From NCBI RefSeq assembly GCF_002101785.1, contig NZ_LQPJ01000102.1, positions 92,772-156,771 of the forward strand: a DNA stretch of 64,000 bases, written 5' to 3'. Shown here piece after piece: positions 1-9,419 of this stretch. Position 1 is the first letter of the stretch, and each line of letters starts with the position of its first letter. This stretch comes from Mycobacterium palustre. GTDB taxonomy: Bacteria > Actinomycetota > Actinomycetes > Mycobacteriales > Mycobacteriaceae. The position numbers were made by a program, and so were the translations under genes. The notes beneath the pieces were generated by a model, which saw only the letters and a program-made list of their open reading frames with translations, searched no databases and had not been told where the DNA came from.

Positions 1-883
1 ATTGGTCGACCCACTCGGCGGTGGTCCGGCTTGCCAGGACGGCCGCCACCCGCTCCTGCAGCCGGTCGGCTGCTTCGCCGTCAACCGCCTCGAGCCCGAT
101 CGCCGCCAGCAGGCGGTCGATGCCGCCCAGGGCCGCCACGTTGACGTAGCCGTCGCTCGTCGCGAGCGTCGATCCTCCCTTGAGCGGCATGCTCGGGTGC
201 GCGTTTCCGGTGGATGCCGGGACCACTCCGTCGATCAGCCAGCGGACGGCCTGGAAGTCCATCATCGAGATGGCCGTTTCGAGCAGCGAGGTATGCACCC
301 ACTGACCCCGACCTGTTCGTTCGCGGGCGAACAGCGCAGCGATTATTCCTTGGGCGAGCATTTGACCTGTGGCCACGTCGAACACGGCGATGCCCGTTCG
401 CCATGGACCCGATCCGGGCGGACCGGTCACGCTCATCAGCCCCGACATGCCCTGGATGACCTGGTCGACCGCGGGACGGTCGGCGTAGGGGCCGTCCTGC
501 CCGAACCCTGACAGGCTCGCGTACACCAGGCGAGGGTTGCGCTTCATCAACGACTGGGGGTCGATGCCAAGCCGATGCTTCACGCCCGGCCGGAAGTTTT
601 CCACCACCACGTCGCTGCGATCGACCAGCTCGAGAAAGATTTCGAGGCCCGCGGGCGTCCTCAGATCCAAGGTCATCGATCGCTTGTTGCGGTTGAGATT
701 GACTCCGTCCGACCCGCCGAACGCCGCCGAGCTCAAGTCGTCCCCGGGCGCGCTGATCTCGACGACGTCGGCACCCAGGTCGGCGAGTTGGCGCGTGCAC
801 GTGGGTCCCGCCCGGGCCCGCGTCAGGCCGAGCACCTTGACGCCCGCGAGCGGACCGGCCGGACTCTGTTGCGGTTGCATCAT
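1..883 (-). CDS. CaiB/BaiF family CoA-transferase (C-terminus beyond window)
   Basis: The minus-strand reading runs from ATG at 883 (second ATG at 880) off the left edge, giving about 294 residues without a stop. It is a class III CoA-transferase by its pattern: the N-terminal core GPLAGVKVLGLTR, then QLADLGADVVEI, then SVNLNRNKRSM-like and VVVENFRPGV blocks, followed by SGFGQDGPYADRPAVDQ and VFDVATGQ. In this family the Asp of the GPYADRPAFD-type block is the catalytic aspartate that forms the acyl-CoA anhydride; here that block reads GPYADRPAVD. The start lies 2 bp after the esterase stop codon, so the two genes are translationally coupled. The acid it activates is not evident; the esterase/FAH neighbours suggest a carboxylic acid released by hydrolysis. 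Confidence 0.88.
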   Translation of the reverse strand, partial: MMQPQQSPAGPLAGVKVLGLTRARAGPTCTRQLADLGADVVEISAPGDDLSSAAFGGSDGVNLNRNKRSMTLDLRTPAGLEIFLELVDRSDVVVENFRPGVKHRLGIDPQSLMKRNPRLVYASLSGFGQDGPYADRPAVDQVIQGMSGLMSVTGPPGSGPWRTGIAVFDVATGQMLAQGIIAALFARERTGRGQWVHTSLLETAISMMDFQAVRWLIDGVVPASTGNAHPSMPLKGGSTLATSDGYVNVAALGGIDRLLAAIGLEAVDGEAADRLQERVAAVLASRTTAEWVDQ

Positions 884-885
884 GG

Positions 886-2430
886 TCACCAGTTGGGCGT
901 GCCGCCCGCGAGAGCCAAATCGCCCCAAGCGCGGCGCTCGACGCCGTAGGCGTCCGGGACGCAAGTTGTGTCGGTGCCGAACACCATCGTTGCCCGTCGC
1001 TCGAAGTCGTAAGCGTCCCACCGGGGGATACCTGGGTGGTTGGGGTCGCCGCTGCGAGCGAACGCCACCCACGCGCCGCTGAGCTGGTCGGCAAGGGGCT
1101 GCGCGACTGCGATGTCGGTGCGGTGCGGGTCGAGCAAATCGAAGGTGAACGGCAGATCGCCCGCATGCAACGCCCAGCCCTTGGACGGGTCGGGGTAGGA
1201 GAACAGATACGTGTAAACGTTCGCCCGCCCCCGACCGACGATGGTCTCGGCCAACCGAATCGCAGGCATGCGCCGATTGCAGTCGGAGAGTACGGCGACG
1301 AAAATCTCCAACGGCGATGCCGTTGGGCGGCAGGCACGGTACGTCGGGAGCACGAACTCGGCGGTCTCGCGGCCGATCAGGCGGTCGAGCTCGACCCGCA
1401 GGCCGCCCTCGTCGAGCTCGTTGAACCGTGGTTCGTACAGAAGCGCGACTGCTTCGTCGTCGCGGGTGGCACCCACGATGACGGGGACATCGGACCCCAG
1501 ACCCGCCTCGATCGCATCGATGGGATCGGCAGGCACGTCCTGGCCGTCCACCATCGGTTGGAGGGAGAACCCGGTCCCGCTCGCCGCGATGAGGCGGTCG
1601 GCGGGCACGCGTTGCAGCTCCCGCACCTGGTCCTCGCGAAGTCCGAGTGCTCGCATCATCGCGGCGGCCTTGCGCGCGGATACCTCCGGTGCCGGTGCCC
1701 GAAGTTGCGCTCCGCTTTGGATTATCACCCGATGGAAAAGCCCCTTGGCAGCAGGCATGGCCAGCATGAAGGTGCCCTTGCGGCCTCCGCCGGACTGGCC
1801 GAACAGCGTCACGTTGTCCGGGTCACCGCCGAAGCGGACGATGTTGTCTCGCACCCACTCCAGTGCCAGAACGATGTCGAGGACCCCGACGTTGCCGGAC
1901 CGAGCGAACTTCTCGCCGCCCACCTCGGCCAGGTTGGAAAACCCCAGCGGCCCGAGTCGGTGATTGATCGACACCACCACGACATCCCCGCGGGTGGCGA
2001 GTCGCTCGCCGTCGTAAAAGTGGCTCGTTCCCGCGCCGATGACCCACGCGCCGGCGTGCAGCCACACCATCACAGGCCGGCCCGCGTCGTCGGCTGCGGG
2101 TGTGGTGACGTTCAGGACGAGGCAGGCCTCACTGGGCCCTTCTTTTCCCGTCCCCGGCAACGGGACGACGTCGTAGCCGCCCAGGTATGCGCGGAGGCCC
2201 TGCCGCAACCGCTCGTCGAGCTGAGGCTGGGGACACGACGGCCCGCTGATGACGGCATCGAAGACCCCGGTCCACGGTTCGGGGGGGCCGGCGGGCGTGA
2301 AGCGAGCCGCCCCCCCGGTGGGTGCGCCGTAGGGGACGCCCAGGAAGCGGCTGACTTTGCCGCGCCGGCGGCCTTGAACATCACCGCTGGTTGTCTTGAC
2401 GACGACGGGGTTTCCCTCGGTCATCGACAC
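886..2430 (-). CDS. type-B carboxylesterase/lipase
   Basis: A 514-residue alpha/beta hydrolase of the cholinesterase/para-nitrobenzyl-esterase type. The N-terminus has the family hallmark [16 protein letters not shown]. The oxyanion-hole segment is WLHAGAW (about 124-129) instead of the usual HGGGF/W. The nucleophile elbow is GQSGGG with Ser213, where the family usually has GESAGG. A His in HAGDLPFTF near the C-terminus fits the catalytic histidine. It has no signal peptide, so it is probably cytoplasmic and hydrolyses a small ester. It sits between an FAH-fold gene upstream (20 bp gap) and the CaiB gene downstream (2 bp gap), which suggests one operon. The family is secure; the substrate is unknown. 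Confidence 0.9.
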   Translation of the reverse strand: MSMTEGNPVVVKTTSGDVQGRRRGKVSRFLGVPYGAPTGGAARFTPAGPPEPWTGVFDAVISGPSCPQPQLDERLRQGLRAYLGGYDVVPLPGTGKEGPSEACLVLNVTTPAADDAGRPVMVWLHAGAWVIGAGTSHFYDGERLATRGDVVVVSINHRLGPLGFSNLAEVGGEKFARSGNVGVLDIVLALEWVRDNIVRFGGDPDNVTLFGQSGGGRKGTFMLAMPAAKGLFHRVIIQSGAQLRAPAPEVSARKAAAMMRALGLREDQVRELQRVPADRLIAASGTGFSLQPMVDGQDVPADPIDAIEAGLGSDVPVIVGATRDDEAVALLYEPRFNELDEGGLRVELDRLIGRETAEFVLPTYRACRPTASPLEIFVAVLSDCNRRMPAIRLAETIVGRGRANVYTYLFSYPDPSKGWALHAGDLPFTFDLLDPHRTDIAVAQPLADQLSGAWVAFARSGDPNHPGIPRWDAYDFERRATMVFGTDTTCVPDAYGVERRAWGDLALAGGTPNW

Positions 2431-2449
2431 ATAGCTTGTGTATGGTCCG

Positions 2450-3367
2450 TCATGCGCCTCCGGGGCCGACCGCCAGCGCGGGGATCTGAAACCAGGGGAA
2501 GCCTTCGTGGTGAGGGCTTTTGGGACCGACGCGGCTACGTAGCAACCCGATTCCCTGGATTTCGAACTCGAGCTGGTCGCCGGGGTTCAGGAACCGGCCG
2601 GTGCCGGGCTGGCGCATTTCGTCTTCGAGCGCGACGCCGCCCGGCGTGCCGAACCAGACCTGATCGCCGGAGTGCAGTGCCGAGCGCTTGTCGATCCACT
2701 GCAGGCAGCGCTCCACCCCCCACGTCATCCCGGCTGTCGACTCGTGCTGTCGCACCTCGCCGTTAATCCTCGTGGTCTGCATCAGGTCGGGCTGCTCGTC
2801 GCCGCCCAGCTCATCGCGCGTGACGATCCACGGACCGAGCGGCTTGGTCGCGTCGATGCCCTTCATCGAGTAGAAGTCGACCGGTGCGTTGGGCAGCATT
2901 CCCGTATCGCGGGCGCTGGTATCGCATCCGATCGTGTAACCGAGCACCGACCTGACAGCCGGCTCGCCGGCCACCAGGGGCTTGCCCAACACACCCACCA
3001 ACTCGACTTCGTAGTCGAGCATGTCGGTGATGGTTGGATACCGAATCTCCTCGTCGGGTCCGATCACGCTTTCCATCGGCACCGTGAAAGACAGTGTGGT
3101 GTCCCGACGTGCCTCAGCGGACGCCATCGGGGTGTGAGAGGCGTAGTTGACACCGATTGCAAAAAGCCGCGCGCTAGGGGCGACGGGGCTGAGCAGCTGG
3201 ACGTCCGAGAGCGGCACGGATCGTGCGGAGAGTGGGGCCGCTGCAGCGCCCCCGGTGGTGATCCGTCCAGCCCACTCGTCGAAGGACCCGTCCAGGGGGT
3301 GTACGTCGTCACCGACGATCGCGCCCCACGACACCTGACCTGCTGCGCGGTAGCGCGCCAGTTTCAT
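2450..3367 (-). CDS. fumarylacetoacetate hydrolase family protein
   Basis: About 305 residues from ATG 3367; an in-frame GTG at 3376 would add three residues, and the GGGG upstream suits the ATG. The C-terminal FAH-fold catalytic region is clear: NYASHTP-like entry, [13 protein letters not shown] with the acidic metal ligands, [12 protein letters not shown], and the closing [16 protein letters not shown] proteins cleave or hydrate 1,3-dicarbonyl or hydroxy-dienoate compounds using Mg2+ or Ca2+. Members include 2-hydroxyhepta-2,4-diene-1,7-dioate isomerase/decarboxylase and acylpyruvate hydrolase. It is the first gene of the minus-strand unit FAH, esterase, CoA-transferase. Which dicarbonyl it uses cannot be told from sequence. 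Confidence 0.87.
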   Translation of the reverse strand: MKLARYRAAGQVSWGAIVGDDVHPLDGSFDEWAGRITTGGAAAAPLSARSVPLSDVQLLSPVAPSARLFAIGVNYASHTPMASAEARRDTTLSFTVPMESVIGPDEEIRYPTITDMLDYEVELVGVLGKPLVAGEPAVRSVLGYTIGCDTSARDTGMLPNAPVDFYSMKGIDATKPLGPWIVTRDELGGDEQPDLMQTTRINGEVRQHESTAGMTWGVERCLQWIDKRSALHSGDQVWFGTPGGVALEDEMRQPGTGRFLNPGDQLEFEIQGIGLLRSRVGPKSPHHEGFPWFQIPALAVGPGGA

Positions 3368-3847
3368 TCTGAGCACCCCAAACTAATTGCATGCGATTAA
3401 ATTATCTGACGGTGTGATCATCGGTCGCTCGCATGGCTGTGTCAACCCATTTGGTACGGGCCGGGCATGTGGTAGTAATGAATATCGATTAATGAGCTCA
3501 CCGCGCTCGAGCCGCGCGAAGGAGAAGCGATGTCCCTGCCCACGGGGCCGCCTGTGGCCGTGATGATCGGCTTCCCGGTTCAGGTCTACCAAGCCGAGTG
3601 CGGGTTCCTCGACCCACGCGGCAAGGGACGCGGTGTTCGAGAAGCGGATGGACTTTCCGGTGGAGTGCATGTCCAAGGATGCGCCGAAGGAAGAGCCCCA
3701 GGCAGAGGCACTGGTGGGGACGACGGTGAGCCAGGTAAAGCGCCGCGGAAGCCCGAGGGGCGTCGTCGACAGCCGCGCCCCGGAACTTGCCCAAGTGCTT
3801 TGCGGAGTCGAACCAGCCGACCGTGAGCCGCGAGAAGGGAATTCGCT
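3368..3847. other. intergenic region between divergent units; no confident gene
   Basis: About 480 bp separate the FAH gene and the bicupin gene. The left part is AT-rich and holds an imperfect palindrome at 3384-3399. A plus-strand ORF with a good ribosome site (GGAGAAGCG then ATG at 3530) runs 98 codons. A second plus-strand frame from GTG 3633 reads smoothly through the cupin start region. Neither resembles a known family, and the apparent coding quality changes frame around 3600. A decayed gene is possible, but I cannot support one. Confidence 0.4.
3384..3399. promoter_or_regulatory. candidate operator palindrome TAATTGCATGCGATTA
   Basis: This 16-bp near-perfect palindrome (14 of 16 positions symmetric) lies 17 bp upstream of the FAH start in an AT-rich patch. 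Its position suits repressor binding over the FAH-esterase-CaiB promoter. No regulator gene is adjacent, so the cognate protein is unknown. Confidence 0.35.
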
Positions 3848-4666
3848 GTGGACTTCGTGCGCCCCCTATCCGAAGGCCGTGCCTTCGACACGGGATATCC
3901 GGGCTATCACGCTCAGATTCTGTGGTTCAACGAAGGCGCCACCATGATCGCGAGTTACATCCAGGAGGGCGGGTGCGGGCCTGACCTGCATTACCACCAT
4001 TGCGACCAGGTCTACTTTCTGACCGAGGGCCACATGAATGTGCGATTGGGCGAGGACACCCACTCGATCGGCCCCAACACATTGGTGTTCATTCCTGCCG
4101 GGCTTCCGCACTGCAATTGGAACGACGGTCCCGGCACCGAACTGCATTTCGAGATGCTTGCGCCTACTCCCGTGGTCGGGGCCCCGGTCGCGATCCCGGT
4201 CTCTTCTGCAGCAGAAATTCCCCCCGACCGCCGGGCCGCGCTGGAGGGCTTCGTTCTGACGGTCGATCCTGGCTCGTTGCTGGAGGCCAAGCCCGGATTT
4301 CGGATTCAACTTCTCATCGATCAAGACAACGGATCGGCCAACGCAGCGCTCATGTATGCCGAAGTGGATCCCGGTGGCGGCGGCCCGGGGACACATGTTC
4401 ACGAGTTCGACCAGTACTACCTGGTTCTCGAGGGGACTCTCACCGTCGAGGTCGCCCTGCACATCCACCACGTTGAAGCGCCCGCCCTGGCGGTGCTTCC
4501 GGCCGGTGTCCCGCACCGTCAGTACAACGACGGGACCCGCACTGAAAAGCACCTATCGATACTGGTTCCGCCGCCGGCCCCGGATCAGCCGTGGGACCGC
4601 GGGGTCGAGTTCTCGACCACTGGTGAGGATCTGTTCGGCATCACCACTGGCTCACTAGGCCGATGA
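3848..4666 (+). CDS. bicupin (two cupin domains)
   Basis: A 272-residue protein from GTG 3848 with GAGAAGGGA just upstream. It has two cupin beta-barrels. Cupin 1 (about 30-105) carries H48, H50 or H51, Q54 and H88 in the LHYHHCDQ and IPAGLPHCNW segments. Cupin 2 (about 165-240) carries H183, H185, Q189 and H223 in GTHVHEFDQ and LPAGVPHRQY. A His-rich metal site is thus present in both halves, with Gln where many cupins have Glu. It overlaps the DUF3500 gene by 4 bp (ATGA), so the two are co-translated. It may be a dioxygenase, isomerase or ring-modifying enzyme; the reaction is not known. Confidence 0.85.
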   Translation: MDFVRPLSEGRAFDTGYPGYHAQILWFNEGATMIASYIQEGGCGPDLHYHHCDQVYFLTEGHMNVRLGEDTHSIGPNTLVFIPAGLPHCNWNDGPGTELHFEMLAPTPVVGAPVAIPVSSAAEIPPDRRAALEGFVLTVDPGSLLEAKPGFRIQLLIDQDNGSANAALMYAEVDPGGGGPGTHVHEFDQYYLVLEGTLTVEVALHIHHVEAPALAVLPAGVPHRQYNDGTRTEKHLSILVPPPAPDQPWDRGVEFSTTGEDLFGITTGSLGR

Positions 4667-5892
4667 CCAACACCGCGGCCGACTATCACGGATACCACCC
4701 ACGCAAAGGGCCCTTCCCGTTACGGCGCGGTGCGGCCGACTTCAACGACCCGGCAGCGTTGGCCGGGCTGATCGAGTTATTGGGCGATGCGGAACTTCCC
4801 CCGGTGGAAGCCAACGCCCGCGAGCCGTTCGTGGGTGTCACCACCGACGGGCAACCGGTGATCCGTCGCGAAAAAATTCGCGGCGGCTTCGACCCCGAAC
4901 CGGCGGGCCGCGCGGCGCAAAGTTACCTGCGCTCGCTGGAGACCTCCGAACGGGTTAAGGCGTCGTTACCGTTCGACGTCCCCGAGTGGCGCTTGTGGAC
5001 CAACGCGTTCCTGACGTTTCCCGAGCACGGTCTGCTGTTGCAGGAATTGACCATGGAATGTCGGCAAGCCGCGCTGGCGGTGATCAAAGCGACGTTGAGC
5101 CCAGAGGGTTTCGGGCAGTTACGCATGGCCATGCAACTGAACGCCGAGCTCGGCGAATTCGTCGACGACTACCACGACACGCTGACCGAATGGTGTTATT
5201 GGTTCACCATCTTCGGCGATCCCACGCAGCCGAACGAACCGTGGGGGTGGCAGCTGGCCGGCCACCACGTCGATCTGCACGCGGTGATGCTCGACGGGCA
5301 TCTGGTGATGACGCCTGCTTTCCTCGGATGCGAGTTCCGGGCCGAGACGCTTTTCGCCAAACACCGCAGCAACGCCTTGATGTTCATGAACAGTCTGGGC
5401 CCGCGGGAGCAGAGCAAAGCTCAACTGTATGGCTCGATGCTGGCTGACGAGCTGCCCCACGCCCTGGCCGGAATCATCGACGGACGCCACCGAGCCGGTG
5501 CCGGACGCGACAACCTGGTCCTCCCCTACGAGGGGCTGCGCGGTGACGACCTCAGCGCGGGTCAGCGAGAACTGTTGATCGCCCTGGTCGATGTGTACCT
5601 CGACGGTTTGCCCCAGGGCCCGGCCCGTGAGTCACGTCGGCGGGAGATCGAAAGGCACTTGGACGAGACGCATCTCGCCTGGATCGGGCAATGGGATCCC
5701 GACGGTCCCTTCTATTACCGCGTTCATAGTCCGGTCGTGCTGATCGAGTACGACAACCATCCTGGGATCTTCCTGGACAACGACGTCCCCGAACCGTTCC
5801 ATGTGCACACCATCGTTCGCACACCCAACGGCGGTGACTACGGCAAGAACCTTCTGCGTACCCATTACGAGCACGAGCACGAGCACGGCTAA
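4663..5892 (+). CDS. DUF3500 family protein, copy 1
   Basis: A 409-residue protein whose function is uncharacterised. It shares the whole architecture of a second copy at 16820-18073. Regions conserved between the two are a GVT(T/S)DG motif near 58-63, WGW-x3-GHH at about 194-202, the block ending in LPYEGL near 286-291, RRHLDE(T)xxxWIG, and the C-terminal run EYDNHPGI (H366) then FHVHTIVRTPNGGDYG (H380, H382). The repeated His pattern suggests a metal-dependent enzyme, but this is inference. The C-terminus ends in a HYEHEHEHG tail that is absent from the other copy. It sits in an operon with the bicupin (4-bp overlap) and an SDR (19 bp downstream), which points to a catabolic enzymatic role. 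Confidence 0.8.
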   Translation: MTNTAADYHGYHPRKGPFPLRRGAADFNDPAALAGLIELLGDAELPPVEANAREPFVGVTTDGQPVIRREKIRGGFDPEPAGRAAQSYLRSLETSERVKASLPFDVPEWRLWTNAFLTFPEHGLLLQELTMECRQAALAVIKATLSPEGFGQLRMAMQLNAELGEFVDDYHDTLTEWCYWFTIFGDPTQPNEPWGWQLAGHHVDLHAVMLDGHLVMTPAFLGCEFRAETLFAKHRSNALMFMNSLGPREQSKAQLYGSMLADELPHALAGIIDGRHRAGAGRDNLVLPYEGLRGDDLSAGQRELLIALVDVYLDGLPQGPARESRRREIERHLDETHLAWIGQWDPDGPFYYRVHSPVVLIEYDNHPGIFLDNDVPEPFHVHTIVRTPNGGDYGKNLLRTHYEHEHEHG

Positions 5893-5911
5893 TTGTCACC
5901 GATAGGGGATT

Positions 5912-6796
5912 GTGTTGAGCGAGTACAGGTTCGACGATCGAGTGGCGATCGTTACGGGGGCCGGTGGGGGACTGGGCCGCGCCCATGCATTGCTGCTGGC
6001 GGCTCGAGGCGCACGCGTGGTGGTCAACGATCTCGGTGGATCAGTACACGGCGAGGGGGCTGACGCCAGCGCAGCCCAGAAGGTCGTCGATGAGATCCGG
6101 GCTGCGGGTGGCACGGCAATCGCCAGTACGCACTCCGTGAGTTCTGCCGAGTCCGGGCGTGCCATCGTCGAGACCGCAGTCAAGGAGTTCGGCCGGCTGG
6201 ACATCGTGGTCAACAACGCCGGAATTTTGCGGGATAGCAGCTTTCACAAGATGACGGCCGAAGCGTTCGAGGCGGTGCTTTCCGTTCACTTACTCGGCAC
6301 CTTCTACGTCACGCAGCCGGCTTACGCGATGATGCGTGAGGCCGGCTACGGCCGCATCGTGTCGACCACCTCGGCGGCGGGCCTGTACGGCGGTTTCGGT
6401 CAATCCAACTATGCGGCGGCCAAGGCCGGCCTGATCGGCTTGACCAAATGCATCGCCATCGAAGGCGAGAAGCGCAATATCAAAGCCAATGCCATTTCGC
6501 CGGGTGCCAACAGTCGGATGACCGAGGGCATCATGCCGGAAAAGGGCCTGTTGACCTTCACCCCGGAGATCGTGGCGCCCGTCGTCGCCTACCTCTGCCA
6601 TGAAGACTGCGCCGTTTCCGGCGAAACCTTGACCGCCTTCGGCGGGCACGTAGGCCGCGCCTTCATTGCGGAAACGACTGGCATCGACAAGGAGGGCCTG
6701 ACGATCGAAGACGTCGCCGCCAGTATCGACGAGGTCATGGATGTGGACGGATTCAAGGTTCCGGCAACGGCGTACGAGTCGCTCGGTCTCTCCTGA
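5912..6796 (+). CDS. SDR oxidoreductase, MFE-2-like 3-hydroxyacyl-CoA dehydrogenase type
   Basis: A 294-residue classical short-chain dehydrogenase from GTG 5912, preceded by GATAGGGG. The cofactor motif is TGAGGGLG (15-22), NNAG is at 101-104, and the catalytic Ser154, Tyr167 and Lys171 lie in STTSAAGLYGGFGQSNYAAAK. The order GGSVHGEG after the first Rossmann unit and the C-terminal extension resemble the (3R)-hydroxyacyl-CoA dehydrogenase part of multifunctional beta-oxidation proteins. It is the last gene of the cupin-DUF3500-SDR unit and converges on the MaoC genes. An NAD-dependent 3-hydroxyacyl-CoA dehydrogenase is the best guess. Confidence 0.87.
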   Translation: MLSEYRFDDRVAIVTGAGGGLGRAHALLLAARGARVVVNDLGGSVHGEGADASAAQKVVDEIRAAGGTAIASTHSVSSAESGRAIVETAVKEFGRLDIVVNNAGILRDSSFHKMTAEAFEAVLSVHLLGTFYVTQPAYAMMREAGYGRIVSTTSAAGLYGGFGQSNYAAAKAGLIGLTKCIAIEGEKRNIKANAISPGANSRMTEGIMPEKGLLTFTPEIVAPVVAYLCHEDCAVSGETLTAFGGHVGRAFIAETTGIDKEGLTIEDVAASIDEVMDVDGFKVPATAYESLGLS

Positions 6797-6813
6797 CCCC
6801 TGGCCGCTGCCCG

Positions 6814-7224
6814 TCACTCGAGGGCGACGACGGCCTCGCCGCGCAGGGTCACGGTGCCGTCGGACAAAGTCACCGTCAGGTCGAGGGTCGCCCGGCGCTC
6901 GTCGTCGACCGCATCGACCGAGGCCACGGTGGCGGTGCAGGTCGGCTGTGCATGCACCGGGGTGATCGCGGCGAACCGCACCCGGTAGGACCGAAGTTGT
7001 TGCTGCGGAACGATGTCGGTGAGCAATCGGCCGAGATAGGCCATGGACAGCATGCCGTGGGCGAATACGTCGTCGAGGCCGGCGGACTTGGCATTGTCGA
7101 TGTCGATGTGGATCGGGTTGGGGTCACCGGACGCGCCGGCGAACAGGGCCAGGGTTGTCCGGGAGATCGGTTCGATACGCAACGGCGGCACCTCGGCGCC
7201 GACCTGCGGGATGAGTGTGGTCAC
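6814..7224 (-). CDS. MaoC-type (R)-hydratase subunit, catalytic
   Basis: A 136-residue single hot-dog domain. It carries the R-hydratase signature around D34-x-N-P-x-H39 (GDPNPIHID) followed by FAHGMLSMAYLGRLL, so the catalytic Asp/His pair is present. It overlaps the upstream partner at 7221 by 4 bp. The partner has a MaoC-like fold but a degenerate motif, so the two probably form a heteromeric enoyl-CoA hydratase as in HadAB/HadBC or ChsH1/ChsH2. The neighbouring DUF35-thiolase, thiolase and ACAD genes place it in beta-oxidation of a bulky acyl-CoA. Confidence 0.86.
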   Translation of the reverse strand: MTTLIPQVGAEVPPLRIEPISRTTLALFAGASGDPNPIHIDIDNAKSAGLDDVFAHGMLSMAYLGRLLTDIVPQQQLRSYRVRFAAITPVHAQPTCTATVASVDAVDDERRATLDLTVTLSDGTVTLRGEAVVALE

Positions 7225-7685
7225 GACAGGTCTTTCTTGCGGTCATGTTGTACGACGACGGTGTTGCGCATCGTCGCCACTTTCTCACCGGCCTGGTTAG
7301 TGACGGTTGACTCGCGGATGATGAACCCGAGTAGACCGCCCTTCTTCTCGTAGATGTCGGTAATGCGACACGTCGAGGTCAATTTGTCTCCGGCATAGGC
7401 CATCTGGTGATAGGTGAATTCCTGCTCGCCGTGCAGTGCGGTGCGCAGGTCGACCCCGAGATCTTCGAGGTACGCAGCGGGGTTGGGCGACTCCAGGTCG
7501 ATGGAATAGAAGAAGGTCGGTGGTACCGGCAGGTCGCGGTGCCCGGCTTGTCTAGCCGCGTCGACATCCGTGTAGGTCGGATCCTGCTGTCCGGTGGCCT
7601 TCGCAAAGGCGCGCAACCTGCTGCGGGTAATCAGCAGCGACGTGCTGGGAAGCTCACGCCCGATGGCGGACCGGTCGATGTTCAT
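7221..7685 (-). CDS. MaoC N-terminal-type (FAS1-like) dehydratase partner subunit
   Basis: A 154-residue hot-dog protein of the MaoC_dehydrat_N class. The segment aligned to the hydratase motif reads QQDPTYTDVDAA, without the catalytic Asp/His pair, so it is likely the non-catalytic, substrate-binding half of a heterodimer with the 6814-7224 product. The start ATG overlaps the stop of the DUF35-thiolase gene by one base (TGATG), and its own end overlaps the next gene by 4 bp. Tight coupling supports a stoichiometric complex. Confidence 0.82.
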   Translation of the reverse strand: MNIDRSAIGRELPSTSLLITRSRLRAFAKATGQQDPTYTDVDAARQAGHRDLPVPPTFFYSIDLESPNPAAYLEDLGVDLRTALHGEQEFTYHQMAYAGDKLTSTCRITDIYEKKGGLLGFIIRESTVTNQAGEKVATMRNTVVVQHDRKKDLS

Positions 7686-9379
7686 CAGGTGTCCGCCCGC
7701 AACAGCATTGCGATGCTGGGAGTGACTCCACCGCAGCTCACGACGCCGACCTGCGCACCCGGTATCTGACGTTCACCGGCTTCTCCTCGCAGTTGTGTGA
7801 CCGCCTCGTGAACCAGGCCCATGCCGTGCGTGCGCCCGTGTGAGAGCTGACCGCCGTGCGTGTTCAACGGCAGCACACCGTCTCGCGCGATGTTGTGGCC
7901 GCCGGCGAGGAAGTCCTTGGCCTCACCGATGCCGCAGAACCCGAGCGCCTCGATCCAGGACAGGCAGTTGATGGTAAACCCGTCGTACAGCTCCGCTACG
8001 TCGACATCCTTGGGGCGCAACGAGGTTCGCGACCACATGTGCGCGGCTTGGCCGAATGTGAGCGGCTCATGGGTCAACGTGCTCTGGTCCCACTCGAGGC
8101 GCTCGATCAGCTGGGTTCCGACGGCCTCCACCAATACCGGTGGTTTGGCCATATCGCGCGCCGCATCCACGTGGGACACGATGATCGCGACCGCCCCGTC
8201 ACATGGGACGTCGCAGTCATAGAGGCCCAGCGGCGTGGTGATCATCCTCGCCTCGAGGTAGTCCGCCATCGTCAGCGGCGTGCGATAGATGGCGCTCGGG
8301 TGCAGCGCGGCGTTGGCGCGCTGATTCAACGCGATCCACCCGAGGGTTTCCCTGCTGGTTCCGTAGCGGTGGAAATAGCGCTGCGCGATTTGCGCGATGG
8401 TGTTAGCCGCCGAGACCAAACCAAACGGGATGAACCACTGCTGCGCCTCGGGCCCGTACGGGCGCAAGGGGTCGTCGCGCACCAACGGGGCGACCCTGCC
8501 CTGCCGCACCAGCTCGGTATGGGTGGATTCCCACAGGGTGCGGTAGCACAAAACGTGACAGGCGAAGCCGCTGGCGACGGCGAACATCGCGGCGACCAAC
8601 GGTCCGCTGGGGCCGAACGTTTCCATCGCCCCGTTGAACCAGGTCGGCCGGAGCCCGAGCGCCGACGCGAGGCCCGTCACTCCGCCTTCGGAGAAACCTC
8701 CGAAGCCACCCATGCCCGGGTAGGTCGACAACCCGTCGATATCGTCGAGCGTCAGCCCGGCGTCGGCGACCGCGGCCTCGCACGCTTCGACGGTCAGTGA
8801 CAATGGTGGCCGCATCAGCCGGCGGCCGATCTGCGACATCCCGATGCCGGTGAGCGCGACCTTGTCCTCGTACTTGTCCTGGCTCACCATCGGCCGGACG
8901 TATTCGCCGATTCGCTCCAGTGGAATCTCGTCGGGTGCCTGCGGCGCCGCCTCCGGCTGCTCAGCCGCCGGCCGAAACACCGGCAGCCAGATGTTTTCGT
9001 CAGCGGTCTGCTCGAACTCGACCTCCAACAACATCCCGAGCTCGAGTTGTTCTGGATCGCAGTCCGCCACGATGTTGGTGGTCATCCGAACCCGCGGATC
9101 CTCGACGATGGCGACCTGAGCGATCACGTACGGGGGAGGCTTCCCCGGAATGCTGAACCGGTGATTGACGGTGAAGCCCGCCAGGGTCGCCTGCCCGGAG
9201 ACTATTCGCACGCCCGTCTTCTTCGACCGGCAGTGCCGACAAACCGGTTGCGGCGGATGGATCAGCGCGCTGCAGTCGAGGCATTCCAGGAACCGCAACT
9301 GCCCGTCGGCGCCCGAGGCCCAGAAGAATTCGGTCTCGGGGGTGACCGGCGGCAGCGGACGATTCAGCGGTTCTGTCAC
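7685..9379 (-). CDS. DUF35 OB-fold / SCP2-type thiolase-like fusion protein
   Basis: I place the start at GTG 9379 (564 residues), because the open frame upstream overlaps the thiolase gene and reads as low-complexity shadow. Residues 1-160 form a DUF35 module: a zinc ribbon with Cys33, Cys36, Cys47 and Cys50, then an OB-fold. Residues 172-564 are an SCP-x/lipid-transfer-type thiolase. Where thiolases carry the nucleophilic Cys, this protein has FNGAMETFGPSG (249-259), with no cysteine. It keeps ELYDGFT and C-terminal HGGQLSHGRTHG and SCGGV blocks. In ChsH2/Ltp2-type systems a DUF35 partner activates a thiolase-fold retro-aldolase. A covalent version of that pair, acting as an acyl-CoA aldolase rather than a thiolase, is a reasonable inference. 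Confidence 0.85.
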   Translation of the reverse strand: MTEPLNRPLPPVTPETEFFWASGADGQLRFLECLDCSALIHPPQPVCRHCRSKKTGVRIVSGQATLAGFTVNHRFSIPGKPPPYVIAQVAIVEDPRVRMTTNIVADCDPEQLELGMLLEVEFEQTADENIWLPVFRPAAEQPEAAPQAPDEIPLERIGEYVRPMVSQDKYEDKVALTGIGMSQIGRRLMRPPLSLTVEACEAAVADAGLTLDDIDGLSTYPGMGGFGGFSEGGVTGLASALGLRPTWFNGAMETFGPSGPLVAAMFAVASGFACHVLCYRTLWESTHTELVRQGRVAPLVRDDPLRPYGPEAQQWFIPFGLVSAANTIAQIAQRYFHRYGTSRETLGWIALNQRANAALHPSAIYRTPLTMADYLEARMITTPLGLYDCDVPCDGAVAIIVSHVDAARDMAKPPVLVEAVGTQLIERLEWDQSTLTHEPLTFGQAAHMWSRTSLRPKDVDVAELYDGFTINCLSWIEALGFCGIGEAKDFLAGGHNIARDGVLPLNTHGGQLSHGRTHGMGLVHEAVTQLRGEAGERQIPGAQVGVVSCGGVTPSIAMLLRADT

Positions 9380-9419
9380 GTCACACCCCGCCCCGTCGAC
9401 AGGGACGTCACAGCCGGCA

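Noticed and set aside
81..1337. 418-codon minus-strand ORF at the left edge
   Set aside because: It overlaps both the CaiB gene and the esterase in a different frame, and its composition is shadow-like.
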